Below, one piece after another: positions 39,540 through 49,913 of a DNA stretch of 64,000 nucleotides. Every line of letters starts with the position of its first letter. The first letter of the stretch is position 1. Source of the stretch: Trichoplax sp. H2 (Eukaryota; Placozoa; Uniplacotomia; Trichoplacea); assembly GCA_003344405.1 (NCBI GenBank), contig NOWV01000001.1:1597067-1661066 (forward strand), written 5' to 3'. The position numbers were made by a program, and so were the translations under genes. The notes below the pieces were generated by a model, which saw nothing but the letters and a program-made list of their open reading frames with translations, was not told the DNA's origin and did no database searches.

Positions 39540-40960
39540 CAATCCTAGACTAGAAAGTTTTTCTACCAGTCTACACAGGCAATGATCAGCCCGTTTGGCT
39601 TGGTTATTGCCAATGATGCAAAGTATTTCAGCAAACTAGTAAAGGAGAGACTTTTGAGGAAACCCCATGATATTGCCACTTTACGTGGAAAAGGACTAAA
39701 ACCCTGCCTGCCCCACTTGAAAATATTGTAATCAAATATCCCAAAATAACTGAGAGAAAGTTGGGGATGAGAACGGTCGTTAGCAATGAGTTGGATGAAA
39801 GAGGAAGACAGACTTGTGGATGAGTGTCTGGATGACTTAGTCCTGGACTGGTAGCCATGTTGAAAACAGCTCGAAATTCCCAGTAGTGTAGTTGGTAGCA
39901 CTGTCCACTGCATTGGCATCGGAAAGGATTCTTTCAACCAGTCCGTGTTCCTGCCTTGGACTCTGTCAAGAGTCAAGCCATCATCGACTTATTCCATGCA
40001 TAGACCCAATGGAGTATAAATGAATTAACAGCACTACAGGCATTGAATTCAATTTAGCCAACTACCATGTTGTTGATCATCATCATCACTGACTTCATTG
40101 ATGAATCATTGATGGATCGTAGGTATATTCTAGTTCTGCCGACTGCCATCAATAAATGGATTGATGTCTATCGGCTTTCTGGAACCAAGGCCATCTTCAT
40201 TTGAGGAGCGGTAGTCCAGGGTAGCCTAGCATGGACAAGTCGGTGAGCGCTACGCTGACTAATACTTGCTAGGCTTTTGAATTATTCAAGCGGTCTCCAT
40301 TAAAATCAGGCCGCCAAAACAACCTTTTGCCTTTGCTCTAAATGATCGATTGAGCACGCATACAAGGCCGACAAACTACGGCTACCGTATCCGATGGCAG
40401 CAACCATTGGAGATGGTTGCTAGGCTAGCTCCACCGCATACGGACGGCGGCACTCCGTCGCCATAGGACCCATCGGCCTTACCTTTGCCTGTAGACGAAG
40501 GGGTTTAACAAAAGGTAGAGTAGAGTAGTAGTCCATAGCAGGACATCTAGCCATCGCCAATAGCTATATTAGTAGCATAATCAACTTGCGTGTAGTAATT
40601 GACGAAGAAAACGCCAAGCACAACCCCAACACTTTTGGCTATTGCCTTCCTTCTATTCCAATTAATTAGTAGACCTTTAATTGACTCGCCACGTTACCAG
40701 TAGCATCACGTAAGTATATCCTATGTTTATTCCGGCTTGTAGAAATTAGAATCAATAGCGGGTATCCATCACGAGATAGGATTGCTGAGTGATGATGATG
40801 ATGATGAGGCAAGTTGGTCCATTTCGATCCTAGTGCCTAGTGGAGAAAATCATTAAACCCTATTTGGATTTCTTTCGCCTTTGCTGTATAAAACACAAGC
40901 TGTCAAATGGACTAGTTGTTAATTGCATTACATGCGTAGCAGTCATCGCCATGGGACTAT
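39540..40960. other. Less AT-rich segment without a recognised gene
   Basis: Base use differs from the surroundings, with more G and C. A plus-strand frame from about 39551 to 39732 reads protein-like (SPFGLVIANDAKYF, then KERLLRKPHDIATLRGKGLK) before a stop, after an ag acceptor. A 137-codon minus-strand frame over 39563-39976 overlaps it and is probably its shadow. This could be a fragment of a transposed gene or a processed pseudogene; I cannot name it. A nested hairpin sits at 40385-40443 and a short (GAT)n run near 40795. Confidence 0.3.
40385..40443. repeat. Nested inverted repeat (hairpin)
   Basis: An outer stem CCGTAT/ATACGG (40385-40390 with 40438-40443) encloses a perfect nine-base stem AGCAACCAT/ATGGTTGCT (40399-40407 with 40413-40421) with a five-base loop. 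It could be part of a structured RNA or a decayed mobile element end. Confidence 0.55.
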
Positions 40961-41492
40961 TTTTCAATTGGAGAAGAATAGGGGAGGAAAAAAATTAGTC
41001 TTGATTAACTACATACAGTACATTGTAAAATAAATAAATTATACAGGGAATATCAAAGTAATAGACAAGAGTGCTTCCTATATCACCCTAGTGAAATTCG
41101 TTGTCAATCGTTTTAAAAGGCCTTTTTTGAATCCAACTCATTCCATTAGCGTACAATCATGAACGCCAAGAGACAAAATTGATATCACGCATTTGGATTC
41201 AATATGGTTGATCCATATCGATCGATAGTCTACGTCTAATTGAAATAAAAACTTAATTTTAATTGCAATTGGTAGGATCAATCAATCAACGTCGTCATGT
41301 CTTGACGTTGGGATATCTTTACCCATTAAAAATGGGCGTCTGTTACTTCTCCTTCATAAAGCTATTGAATTATACAACCATTTCAACTCATTTCGTTCTA
41401 TTTTTTCTATGCCTAACTATTCTACTTGGTTTTTTTTTTTACAGTTTTCAACAGTTCTCCTACTTCCAATCAGCTACACTATCTCTCAAAAA

Positions 41493-44490
41493 ATGCCTAT
41501 CCTGGTCAATAACGCAGAATTTTATCAACGATACCGCCAGCAAATTGATGGCATTCGAAATTGTAACATTGCCAAGCTTCTCTTCAGTTTTTGCTGTTTT
41601 GCCAATTGTATCGCCATAGCAGTCTTAATTCGTTATCACAATCAAGCCTTTATCGTCATCCCTTTCATCGGTAGTATTATTGTAAGTTGCAATGCTAGCG
41701 TAAGGAAATTGAAACGAACTGGATCATCAAATATCATTTTCTTCTCCCCTATTTGCCAAAGTAAAACTTTTCCTATCATTTAGTGACGATAAAAGATTCA
41801 CCAGTACTGTAGCTAGCATGGATGGCACTTTTCTTTCAGGCAGTTGACATCATTTAGGCTCAAAATGGCTTCTTCTTTATTACCGTAGATTGTTTAGTAC
41901 ACTATGCATTTCTTAGAAAGTTCGTTCAATTAATCCTATGATCATAAAGTACAACTGTTATCAAAGTTGACTTGTATCCTCCATTGAACTCAACCTTACA
42001 TAGTTCTCAAGCTCTTGATACAGTTATAAAAGAACTGATTAGGATCGATAATTATTCTTAGCTCTAGAAATTGTTAGCTTGCAGTTAGTTAGCCAAACTC
42101 GAGTTGTAAATATTCAAACCAATAGATAATAGGTTGTCATGAGACGCCTAATTTTACCTTACCATTGTAGTTTTTAACATATACAAAGCCATTTTACGCC
42201 AGTATTCGTTATACGACACAATTGCCTTAGGTCATTTCTTGAATATACTTTGTTATTCCAACACTTAATTACTGTAATACCAAGGTCTATATCTTGAATC
42301 AAAAATATGATCTATTTCAGTTGGTAAAGTAGATTACATTCTGTTCGACATCGATGGGAAGTTTCTATCAATTTTTATATTAGGCTACCGATCGTTCGAC
42401 GATACTTTTCTTCATTAATTTTAATTTTATAACCCTTTAAGATTTTTATTTCTCTGTGCGTGTCGATGTGCTGTGGTAATAATACGTGTATACTATACTT
42501 TATGGTGGCATGAATTAATAATTTCTACCGTAAGAGATGAATGTTTGCAGCTCAAATGAAAGTCATAATCATTTGTAAATGAGAAATCTATAAATTCAAA
42601 TTGGTATCAGGAACTACTTTTACATAGTCCTAGACAAAACATCTAATTTAAAGGAGTCTAGCGATTGAAACGTTTAAATATCTATCAACCTTAAGATAAT
42701 GTCAAATGAACGATATTCAATACGGAGTAATGTTATCTATTTCATTCTCGTCGTCTAATCATTCTAGGCTTTTGGTTCATCAATTTTGAACATTGTCACA
42801 TTTAGCTCAGAACAGCGAATTGCTACATTCACCAAAAATGTAAGTATTTTCGAACAATATTATTTACCAGTTTCAATTTTACCTTCTATCTAACTATCCG
42901 TGCCATCAAATAAAACGATACCGAGTTTATTTTTGCTATATTAATGGATATTTTCTCCTTACCCATTTTTCACTCGAAAAGAATAATAATAATAATATTG
43001 CTTAGCATATACGCGTATATTATTTCTCGCTTTCAATTTCCTTGACAGAAAGCATTATAAATTTTTTAATGATGATGAGACGGTATTGATAGTTTTTGAA
43101 GATGAGAAGCAATGTGCTTCTCTTCAAAATGGATGACTTTATTGTTAGTTTTGATATTTAGTATGCAATTAGATTGATTTCACAATAGCTATGGTGCGAT
43201 ACCAACCTTACATGCCCTTAATTTAGTCCACGCTTGTTGATTAATTTCCTCTTTTTTTTGCAATCTTGTGGTTATACGAGTATTTCCATTAACTTAGGCA
43301 TAAAATGCTAATTCTACTGTAGATACAAAATTTCTCCCTAGTTAGCGTAGTCAGATCTCAATGTAGACGCATATTACTTTATCGAGTACAGTAAAGTGCA
43401 CTAAAGAAGCTTTTCCTTGGTCAGCATTGAATCCCTGTATGAATTGATTCGTAACAACCGTATAAATTCGTTAATAGACAGTAAAATAGGAAGAAAATAA
43501 ATTTTCAAATGTTGCTCTTTCACCTTGGTAACTGGCTTAGCGATTTTTACTCATATTGGAGATATCGTAGGCGCATTCTCGCAATTCTACTTGGACTTTA
43601 AGATCTACTCCCAACCACTTGACTCAATTTCTTAGACAGTTTCAGTTATTAGGGTTGATTATTAATTAGTACTATATTTAAATGTTTTCGTTAGCATTAC
43701 TGATAGCCATTGGGACCCATATTCAGTCAAGAAAGACTGCTGATCCTACTGCCAACGCCCAGTTCTATGTAGCAACTTACAGTACAATGCTATAGTTTCT
43801 TACTGAGAACACTCATACATTTATCCTATCTTTTATGCCTTTAAACAATTTGATGGTTTAAAATCTTAATTTTTGAGTAATAACGACATATCTTTACTTT
43901 TATGACGTGTTCATTAGCCTGTAGGATACAGATATGGCGTGTCTTTTTCTGATATACCTATTGCAGTTGCCTTTGGCATGTATATCTATCTTTCAATTGT
44001 GACAAGTTCATCCTATGCTGCGATCAGAGCTCCAATTATTAGTTTCACTGTTTTGGCCTTATTGGTACTCCTAATGTCAACTGCTTATGAAATCACTATG
44101 AAAAGAATAGTCGCTTTTGCGATCGTAAGTTTTATTTTAATTAGACTATATCGCGGAAATTAGCAGCTGTAAAAATTAAATTCCATATTTTGTTCTAAAT
44201 TTACATAGGTGCATTCGTCTATACCTACAACTGTAGTACCAGGCGCTACTGTAGCTGTCACCCAGACTGCTTATCCTCCGAACTACCCACCCAATCAGTT
44301 TACCAATCAGTATACCAATCAGTATAGTGCCAATTATGGTCAACAGTATCCTCCACCAGCCGGCCAGGTACCACAAGGCATGATAGCTCCATCCACAGCG
44401 AATATGCAGTCATACCCTGCTTCACCATCACAATTGCCACCAACATACACTGATGTCCAGAAACAGGCACCACCACCGGATACAAAATAA
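41493..44490 (+). CDS. MS4A/CD20-like four-pass membrane protein with PPxY tail, gene 7 (four exons)
   Basis: Exons are 41493-41681, 42768-42839, 43918-44124 and 44209-44490, joined in phase 0, giving about 249 residues. All three donors are gtaagt; acceptors read tctag, attag and catag. TM1 is about 27-46; TM2 (51-70) runs through FIVIPFIGSII into AFGSSILNIV. Exon 3 starts PVGYRY and holds TM3 (96-115, with IPIAVAFGMYIYL) and TM4 (124-144). The 93-residue tail is rich in Pro, Gln, Asn and Tyr, with a small TNQY repeat and two WW-ligand motifs, PPNY at 179-182 and PPTY at 233-236. Gene 9 is its close paralog (same exon sizes, shared RYR...D.IRN and IAVAFGMY-type segments). An acceptor two codons later (gtag) would shift the frame and was rejected. 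The in-frame upstream ATG at 41409 is also possible but is not conserved in gene 9. Confidence 0.87.
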
Positions 44491-45919
44491 GAATGTAATA
44501 TTCTTCGAAATCATGTGACAATTCATTGATATCTTTCGGATGTAATGTTCTACAAATTATGAATTAGGATAGGAAAGATATTTCTGGATTCTCTCGACGT
44601 TTCTAAAAGTATTTGGAAACCTTAAATATTCTACTGAGGAGCCATAATATTCATTACGATATAATATATTGTGTTGTTTGTAGTATTTTCTAGCTTCTGT
44701 TAGAATAACCTAAATATACGTATAAGCTGGTGCCTTTTACTCGGTATTAGAAGTGTTCTATATCGGGTCACTAATTTATTATTACAAGTAATCATACTAG
44801 TATATTTAAGCTACTAAAATCGTTATGTTAAAATGTTTGATTTTCTTCTGCCGGTCTAACTTTCTACATATATAGTATACGATACTTTGAATATCTAATT
44901 AAAGGATGCGAAATCATTCTGAAAATCTGTAAAGACAAAAGAGTGTCAGTATACTCATTGCGTAGATAAATTTGCCATTAAATGACATCTTATTAGTTCG
45001 CAGTTGATAGACGAGATCCTCACTACCTATTTTAATTGCCATTTCTAAAGTACGCATATCTTCTGCTCATTGATCGGCTTTGCTATTTCAGTAGATGGCA
45101 TACTAACAAAGAATGTTAAACACAAGTATGGCAGCTATTAAGTTGTCGCGGTAATCACCTTACTAAACCAGCCATGCGGCTATTAACATTAACAAGATAA
45201 AGCACTACTACTGTTAGTTGTACCTCGCATATTGCTATATCATTTACTGGCTAAAAATTGGTTATTTACTCATTTTATTTAACGGTAAATACAATGTCCA
45301 AGGCCAAGGATAGTCGTGGAAGGGAGAAAAATGATTGGAGCAATTTGCTTTTAATGGGTTCACCTTATATGCAGTTACCTTAAATTTGATAATACGAGTA
45401 GTAACAACTGGTTCAATTGAATACGCTTATAATAAGAGCATAATGCTTGATGCCAAACTGAATACTTTTACTGGCACGTAATGAAACTATGACGATGAAC
45501 TGCAACTTTGATGAAGCAAGAATATTGTATATTTATCAGTAGTATTTACAATTAGTCGAGATTCGGCATTTCGCATAACCTACAATTCATTGCAGTCTAC
45601 TGTAGCAAGGGTTAACAAAGGTGCGCGCAAATTTATTGTACACAGTCGTCCGCGACGAAACAACGACTTAAATAAAGCATGCAAGGAGCACACTTTCATA
45701 TAATTGATTCTAAGCGGGGTATTCATATACGTCTAGGTGCACTAGCTGTTATGTAAAATATACGATATAAAGTAAGTATATATCAGTCATGGATATTAGA
45801 AATTTATATAATTATATAACTATGCTCGTAAAGGTATAATCTAATTTTAAAGCCTTAACAGTTCTAGGCAGTTTAAACTACCTAGAGCTACTATCTGAAA
45901 TGTAATAGTAATAATTGTT

Positions 45920-46270
45920 AGATACGGTACTGATGGTAGTTTAGACGTAGTTATAGATCTTTCATTATACATTTACTAGTGATATACGTAATACGGTATT
46001 GCGGTATGAGATAGCTGCATATTATTGTACACGCTGTTCTTACCTATTTACAGCACTAGTTGAGATATCAGTATAATAAGTTAGAGTAAAGTTAAAAGGT
46101 CTATGATAGGTCTAAAGTAAATCGTTAGGGATAAGCAGGTCATTATTTAATTCTATTTATTTAAGGCAGGGAGTGAGTGTAAGAGAATAGGTACATAGCT
46201 GTGAGCTTCTCTGTAAAAGCTACTAGCCGTGATGTATAATCACAAATAAAAACTCGTTACAGTAATAGTT
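45920..46270 (+). repeat. Diverged segmental repeat, copy near gene 7
   Basis: It matches 59244-59565 with shared words such as tactgatggtagtttaga, gatatacgtaata and actagttgagat, ending in a common aaataaaaac. It lies about 1.4 kb after gene 7; its partner lies about 0.3 kb after gene 9. Confidence 0.75.
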
Positions 46271-47806
46271 ATACCTGCCGGAAATTGGCCGCGAACAACA
46301 ACTACAATAGTTGTAGTTGTCTGGACTTTTATTAGACAGTAGCCTACAGAAGCAGCAACAGTTAGTAATAAAAGTCCTGGCAGTACAGCTCTGAAGAAAA
46401 CTATATAAGGTTACAGCGTATATAAGGACGTGAACTAATCAAATAGCTATAGTAAAGTGAAATAGGTAAAGTGCGCAAGCTTATCGTGTATATGGCGGAA
46501 CTAACTAACAAGACAAATGTATAAATATAGCTATTATAATGTAGGAAGCAAAACGAAGGAAAATATTCATAAACGCTAATGAGTAATGAGAATAGCTTAC
46601 TTCTATATAAGGAGATTTTTACTGTACAATGGGATTAGAGCATAAAGTGATTTTCACAATATAAGTTGCTAAGTATAGATCATACATATAAGGAGTTAAG
46701 TAAGAAGACAAGATTGATATCGTTTGTTTAAGTTAGAGCTGTGAATTGCTTACAGAATCATCGTATGACTAATGAATCGTTACGATAACAAATTTATTTT
46801 ATAGGTTAGATACATAACTACTTGATCAGCCAATTTTAGGAATCTAAACATCGAAAGTTGATCGCTTTTTATACTTATAACCGAGAATTTAATAAAAGAG
46901 TTCTGTAATATTGGGTAGCAGTTTTAAAATTATCTCTCTCTGATTACCAGGATCAATTAGTGAATTTGTCAGTAAGCATGCAGCAATTGGCTCTTCTACG
47001 ATTCATATGTTCAATACAATAACAAGCAATAGGTTCTTATTATTACATAAGTGTAAAGGTTTACTTGATCTCAGATCAAAATTACTTGCGAAAAGTTTAG
47101 CAGTGATATTGTGTATTAAGACTACACTTACTGAAGTATCTATAGATACTGAGGAGATAAAGCGAAATAGCGATTAATCTTTCATCGGTGGCTGCTTCTG
47201 TCGAAGCAAAAGTTGCGAAGTTACTAATCGTTAATAGAGGCGAAGCACACGTAGAGTAGATATACGTCACTTTGTTAAAGATCACCGTATAGTATACAGT
47301 AAATACGTTGTATTGATTGTTTTACAGTAGATAACTTGCCGTTATGGTTATAGGTTATAAAACTAATTCATTTTCCAGTAAGGACAAGTGAACTAATTAG
47401 TTAGATACCTAATCTATAACAGACCTCGACGGCCAGATCGTATTCTGATCAGAACTGATCTCGTGTTATATGCGTGCTGTAAAGTATTTTACAGTAGAAT
47501 CCAAAGCTATACAGATTTAGGTCTAATAATATACTACAGCAATATCGTTAGTTAGTATTAACTTCTAGTATATACTGTGTAGCCGCTCACAAATATAGAT
47601 ACAAGGTATAAAAACGAGTACTTTTATAATAAAGAGAGTTCATTATTTTACCGTTTACGTGTGTCGAGTCGATCTACATATATCGTTTCTTCTGTGAAAC
47701 TTAAGGAAGAAGTTTCTAGTTGTCACGGAGAACTACAGTGATCAAGATCAGTAGTTGGAGATAGAAAGAGACCCAGAAATATCTGCGATATACCTTTGTC
47801 GCATGT

Positions 47807-48021
47807 GTATATACATTTTGTTAGTGACGATATACTAGTATCAAATTGGGTAAATTTACATTGAGAGAAGAATTACAAGAATTACCGGAAAGTTCAATTT
47901 AGCTGTATGATGATCACCGGCTTGCTCATTACGAGAATAGCTATTTTATTGGACCGAAAATGAATGATGGCAAGATCGTATTTTAAGCTGTACATAATTT
48001 ACTAATGTAGAGGCTATTGTT
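47807..48021 (+). repeat. Highly similar dispersed repeat, copy 1
   Basis: About 215 bases match 53575-53789 with only a handful of differences (for example gatcaccgg against gatcatcgg). The high identity, compared with the diverged flanks, suggests a recent copy or gene conversion. Confidence 0.85.
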
Positions 48022-48169
48022 ACAAATATATTACTTTAGATATTTTCTTAACAGAAAATTTGTAGTTTACATCACTCGTATACATGCTCATCATCATGTA
48101 TACTATAACCTGTCATTATGCTGTAGTGTATAATTCGTAGTAAAGAAATACATGAATGATATTGTTATT

Positions 48170-48365
48170 CCTGTGTAAGTGGAGAGGTGATCAATATCGG
48201 ACCCTACAGTATTTTGCTTTCGTTGCAAAACACGGATACCCAATGATCACAATTATCAACAATAGTTGCTTAGATAACAACAAATCTTACCTCTTTTAAA
48301 ACTACTTTATAATACCATACAAATTGAGTCGGGTGAATGAATCTATTGCTATATACACAGCAGGT
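48170..48365 (+). repeat. Diverged segmental repeat, uninterrupted copy
   Basis: It runs from taagtggagaggtgatcaat through gagtcgggtgaatgaatcta. The same sequence downstream of gene 9 is interrupted by about 300 bases (61549-61850), so this copy shows the state before that insertion. Confidence 0.8.
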
Positions 48366-49232
48366 GTAGTAAGTCGATTTTTAAGGGCCCACAATAAATC
48401 AGTCTAACTGGATTAAAAGCCGAATTGAGCTTTATTACAATAAAAACCAGCCGTAACTGTAATTACAACAAACTATGAACAAGAAGAACTCTCGATCTAC
48501 TCGTTGCATACGCTTATAGATCGTAGTGCATGACCTATTTGGTAATAGTAGTAACGTTATCACGCTTCCAAGCGTTAAGCACGGACATTGAAAGAACATA
48601 TTTTACCGGGACACGAGCAATAACTAATCGCATGAAAGTACGCAAGTATTATAGTCTACGGTAGTGGATATTCGTAATTCTATACTTAATTAAGAATTTA
48701 ACTGAAGTACGAAACTCACGGCACTACATTCACCCCAGGCATCTAGAATTTGATAGCATTAATTCATATATAATTTTAGGAAATTCTATCTACAAATCTT
48801 TAGAATTGTACGATTCATTATTATACGTATAACAATGACACATCACAATAATAACATTTAAATCACTGGCTATTACTAATGATCGTACAATAATCTAGAC
48901 CAAGCATCAGCATTTCCGTTTTGCGCCCATTTTCGATATTGCATGGTAGTCATTGGCTCACGTAACCATAGGAATAAAGGTCCATTGCAAAATATGAGTA
49001 AAATAAGGAACTGTTACTCGGAATAACCAATAGTTTATTACAGTGAGTGTATATTCTCTTTCAAAAGGCGAACGTAGCAACGGCCCCGATAATACTCATG
49101 GCAAGCCTTGGAAACAGCTATCCGATAATAATAATCGGTAATTGTTGTAATGGTACTTTGCCAGGTTTTGGTGTTACCCTTTGGCCAACATCGCAATCTT
49201 TACAATATGCTGCTAAAGTGGAAGACTGGTAG

Positions 49233-49360
49233 TGCAGGTTCATCGGTCAATCGCCTTAAAATCTTGAATTTTCGGCTACGGTGATTATGCTAACAGTCAT
49301 TTCTTGTGAATCGGCTTTGGGGGAACCGCCTAAAATCACGAGATCTCCGAATACGTCATT
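49233..49360 (+). repeat. Segment shared with 63418-63945, 5' of gene 8
   Basis: Shared pieces include caggttcatc.gtca, aattttcgg.....gtgatta and gatctccgaat.cgtcatt. In the right-hand copy the pieces are spread further apart. It lies in the 5' flank of gene 8. Confidence 0.65.
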
Positions 49361-49479
49361 GAACCTTATTATACTGTACATCTGGATTACGTCATGGTAC
49401 TTTATGAAATGGAGTTACAGTACGATCGAGGTGGTTTACACTGTAACTCAGCGATTTTGCACTGTTTTTTTTTTTACAT

Positions 49480-49805
49480 ACACTGTACAGTACAGTACAG
49501 TACAGTACTGTACAGACTGTACTGTACTGTAGTCTACAGTGTATAGTGTACAGTACTGCAGGCCCTGCTACTGTATTGTACTGTAGTTCCCCATACTGTA
49601 CAGTACAGTACAGTACAGTACTGTACAGTGTATAGTGTACAGTACGTTGATGAAACTGTGCTTCTGTAACACCGCAGAACCAATATGCCTGGCAGAAGGT
49701 AATTGACAATTTTTAACAGAATGAATTGATTCATTGTGTTGAATTGTTACAGTGTACTGTACACTGTACAGTGCAACCAGCCTGTACCCTGTACTGTACA
49801 GTACT
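49480..49805. repeat. Palindromic GTAC/CTGTAC simple repeat upstream of gene 8
   Basis: Long runs of cagtacagtacagtac and ctgtactgtactgta alternate, with two near-identical blocks (about 49488-49554 and 49594-49643) that each end in cagtgtatagtgtacagtac. The whole is self-complementary and could form cruciforms. The array ends about 110 bases before the gene 8 start codon. Long frames across it are artefacts of the repeat. Confidence 0.85.
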
Positions 49806-49913
49806 GGAAGCGGTTATAAATAAGCACGAGAAGCGTCATTTCCGGTTGCTCCCGCAGCGCGCAACTTGGAAGACACCTTTTCTCTCGAATTTCTCCGACG
49901 CGATTGGACAAAA

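Larger units (their letters stand above)
37594..41492. other. Region between divergent genes 6 and 7
   Basis: It holds the five-copy tandem repeat (37968-39480), then a stretch with noticeably more G+C (about 39540-40960), then the AT-rich 5' flank of gene 7. No family exon was found. Both upstream regions of the divergent genes 6 and 7 lie here. Confidence 0.6.
44491..49913. other. Region between genes 7 and 8; first copy of a duplicated block
   Basis: No gene I can defend. It carries segments that recur downstream of gene 9: 45920-46270 with 59244-59565, 48170-48365 with 61505-62025 (interrupted), and 49233-49360 with 63418-63945. Another segment (47807-48021) recurs at 53575-53789. The stretch at 49047-49232 is open in two frames and looks tail-like, but no phase fits the family. 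The distal part is a palindromic simple repeat before gene 8. Confidence 0.6.

Noticed and set aside
39885-39965. Possible tRNA gene (A-box-like tagtgtagttggtag)
   Set aside because: No convincing B box or cloverleaf follows; at most a tRNA-derived repeat remnant.
39563-39976. 137-codon minus-strand open frame
   Set aside because: It overlaps a more protein-like plus-strand frame, has Ser/Leu/Phe-rich shadow composition, and no domain that I recognise.
43925-44124. Alternative gene 7 exon 3 acceptor at gtag (43921-43924)
   Set aside because: It would enter in the wrong phase after exon 2 and break TM3; the acceptor at 43917 keeps frame and gives the PVGYRY start shared with gene 9.
47158-47262. 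Plus-strand stretch with coding-like codons (SVAASVEAKVAKLL)
   Set aside because: No acceptor in frame, no neighbouring exon, and too short to support.
49047-49232. Open frame resembling a tail exon between genes 7 and 8
   Set aside because: Two different frames are open, the best acceptor gives a non-family phase, and no upstream exons match; kept only as a note.
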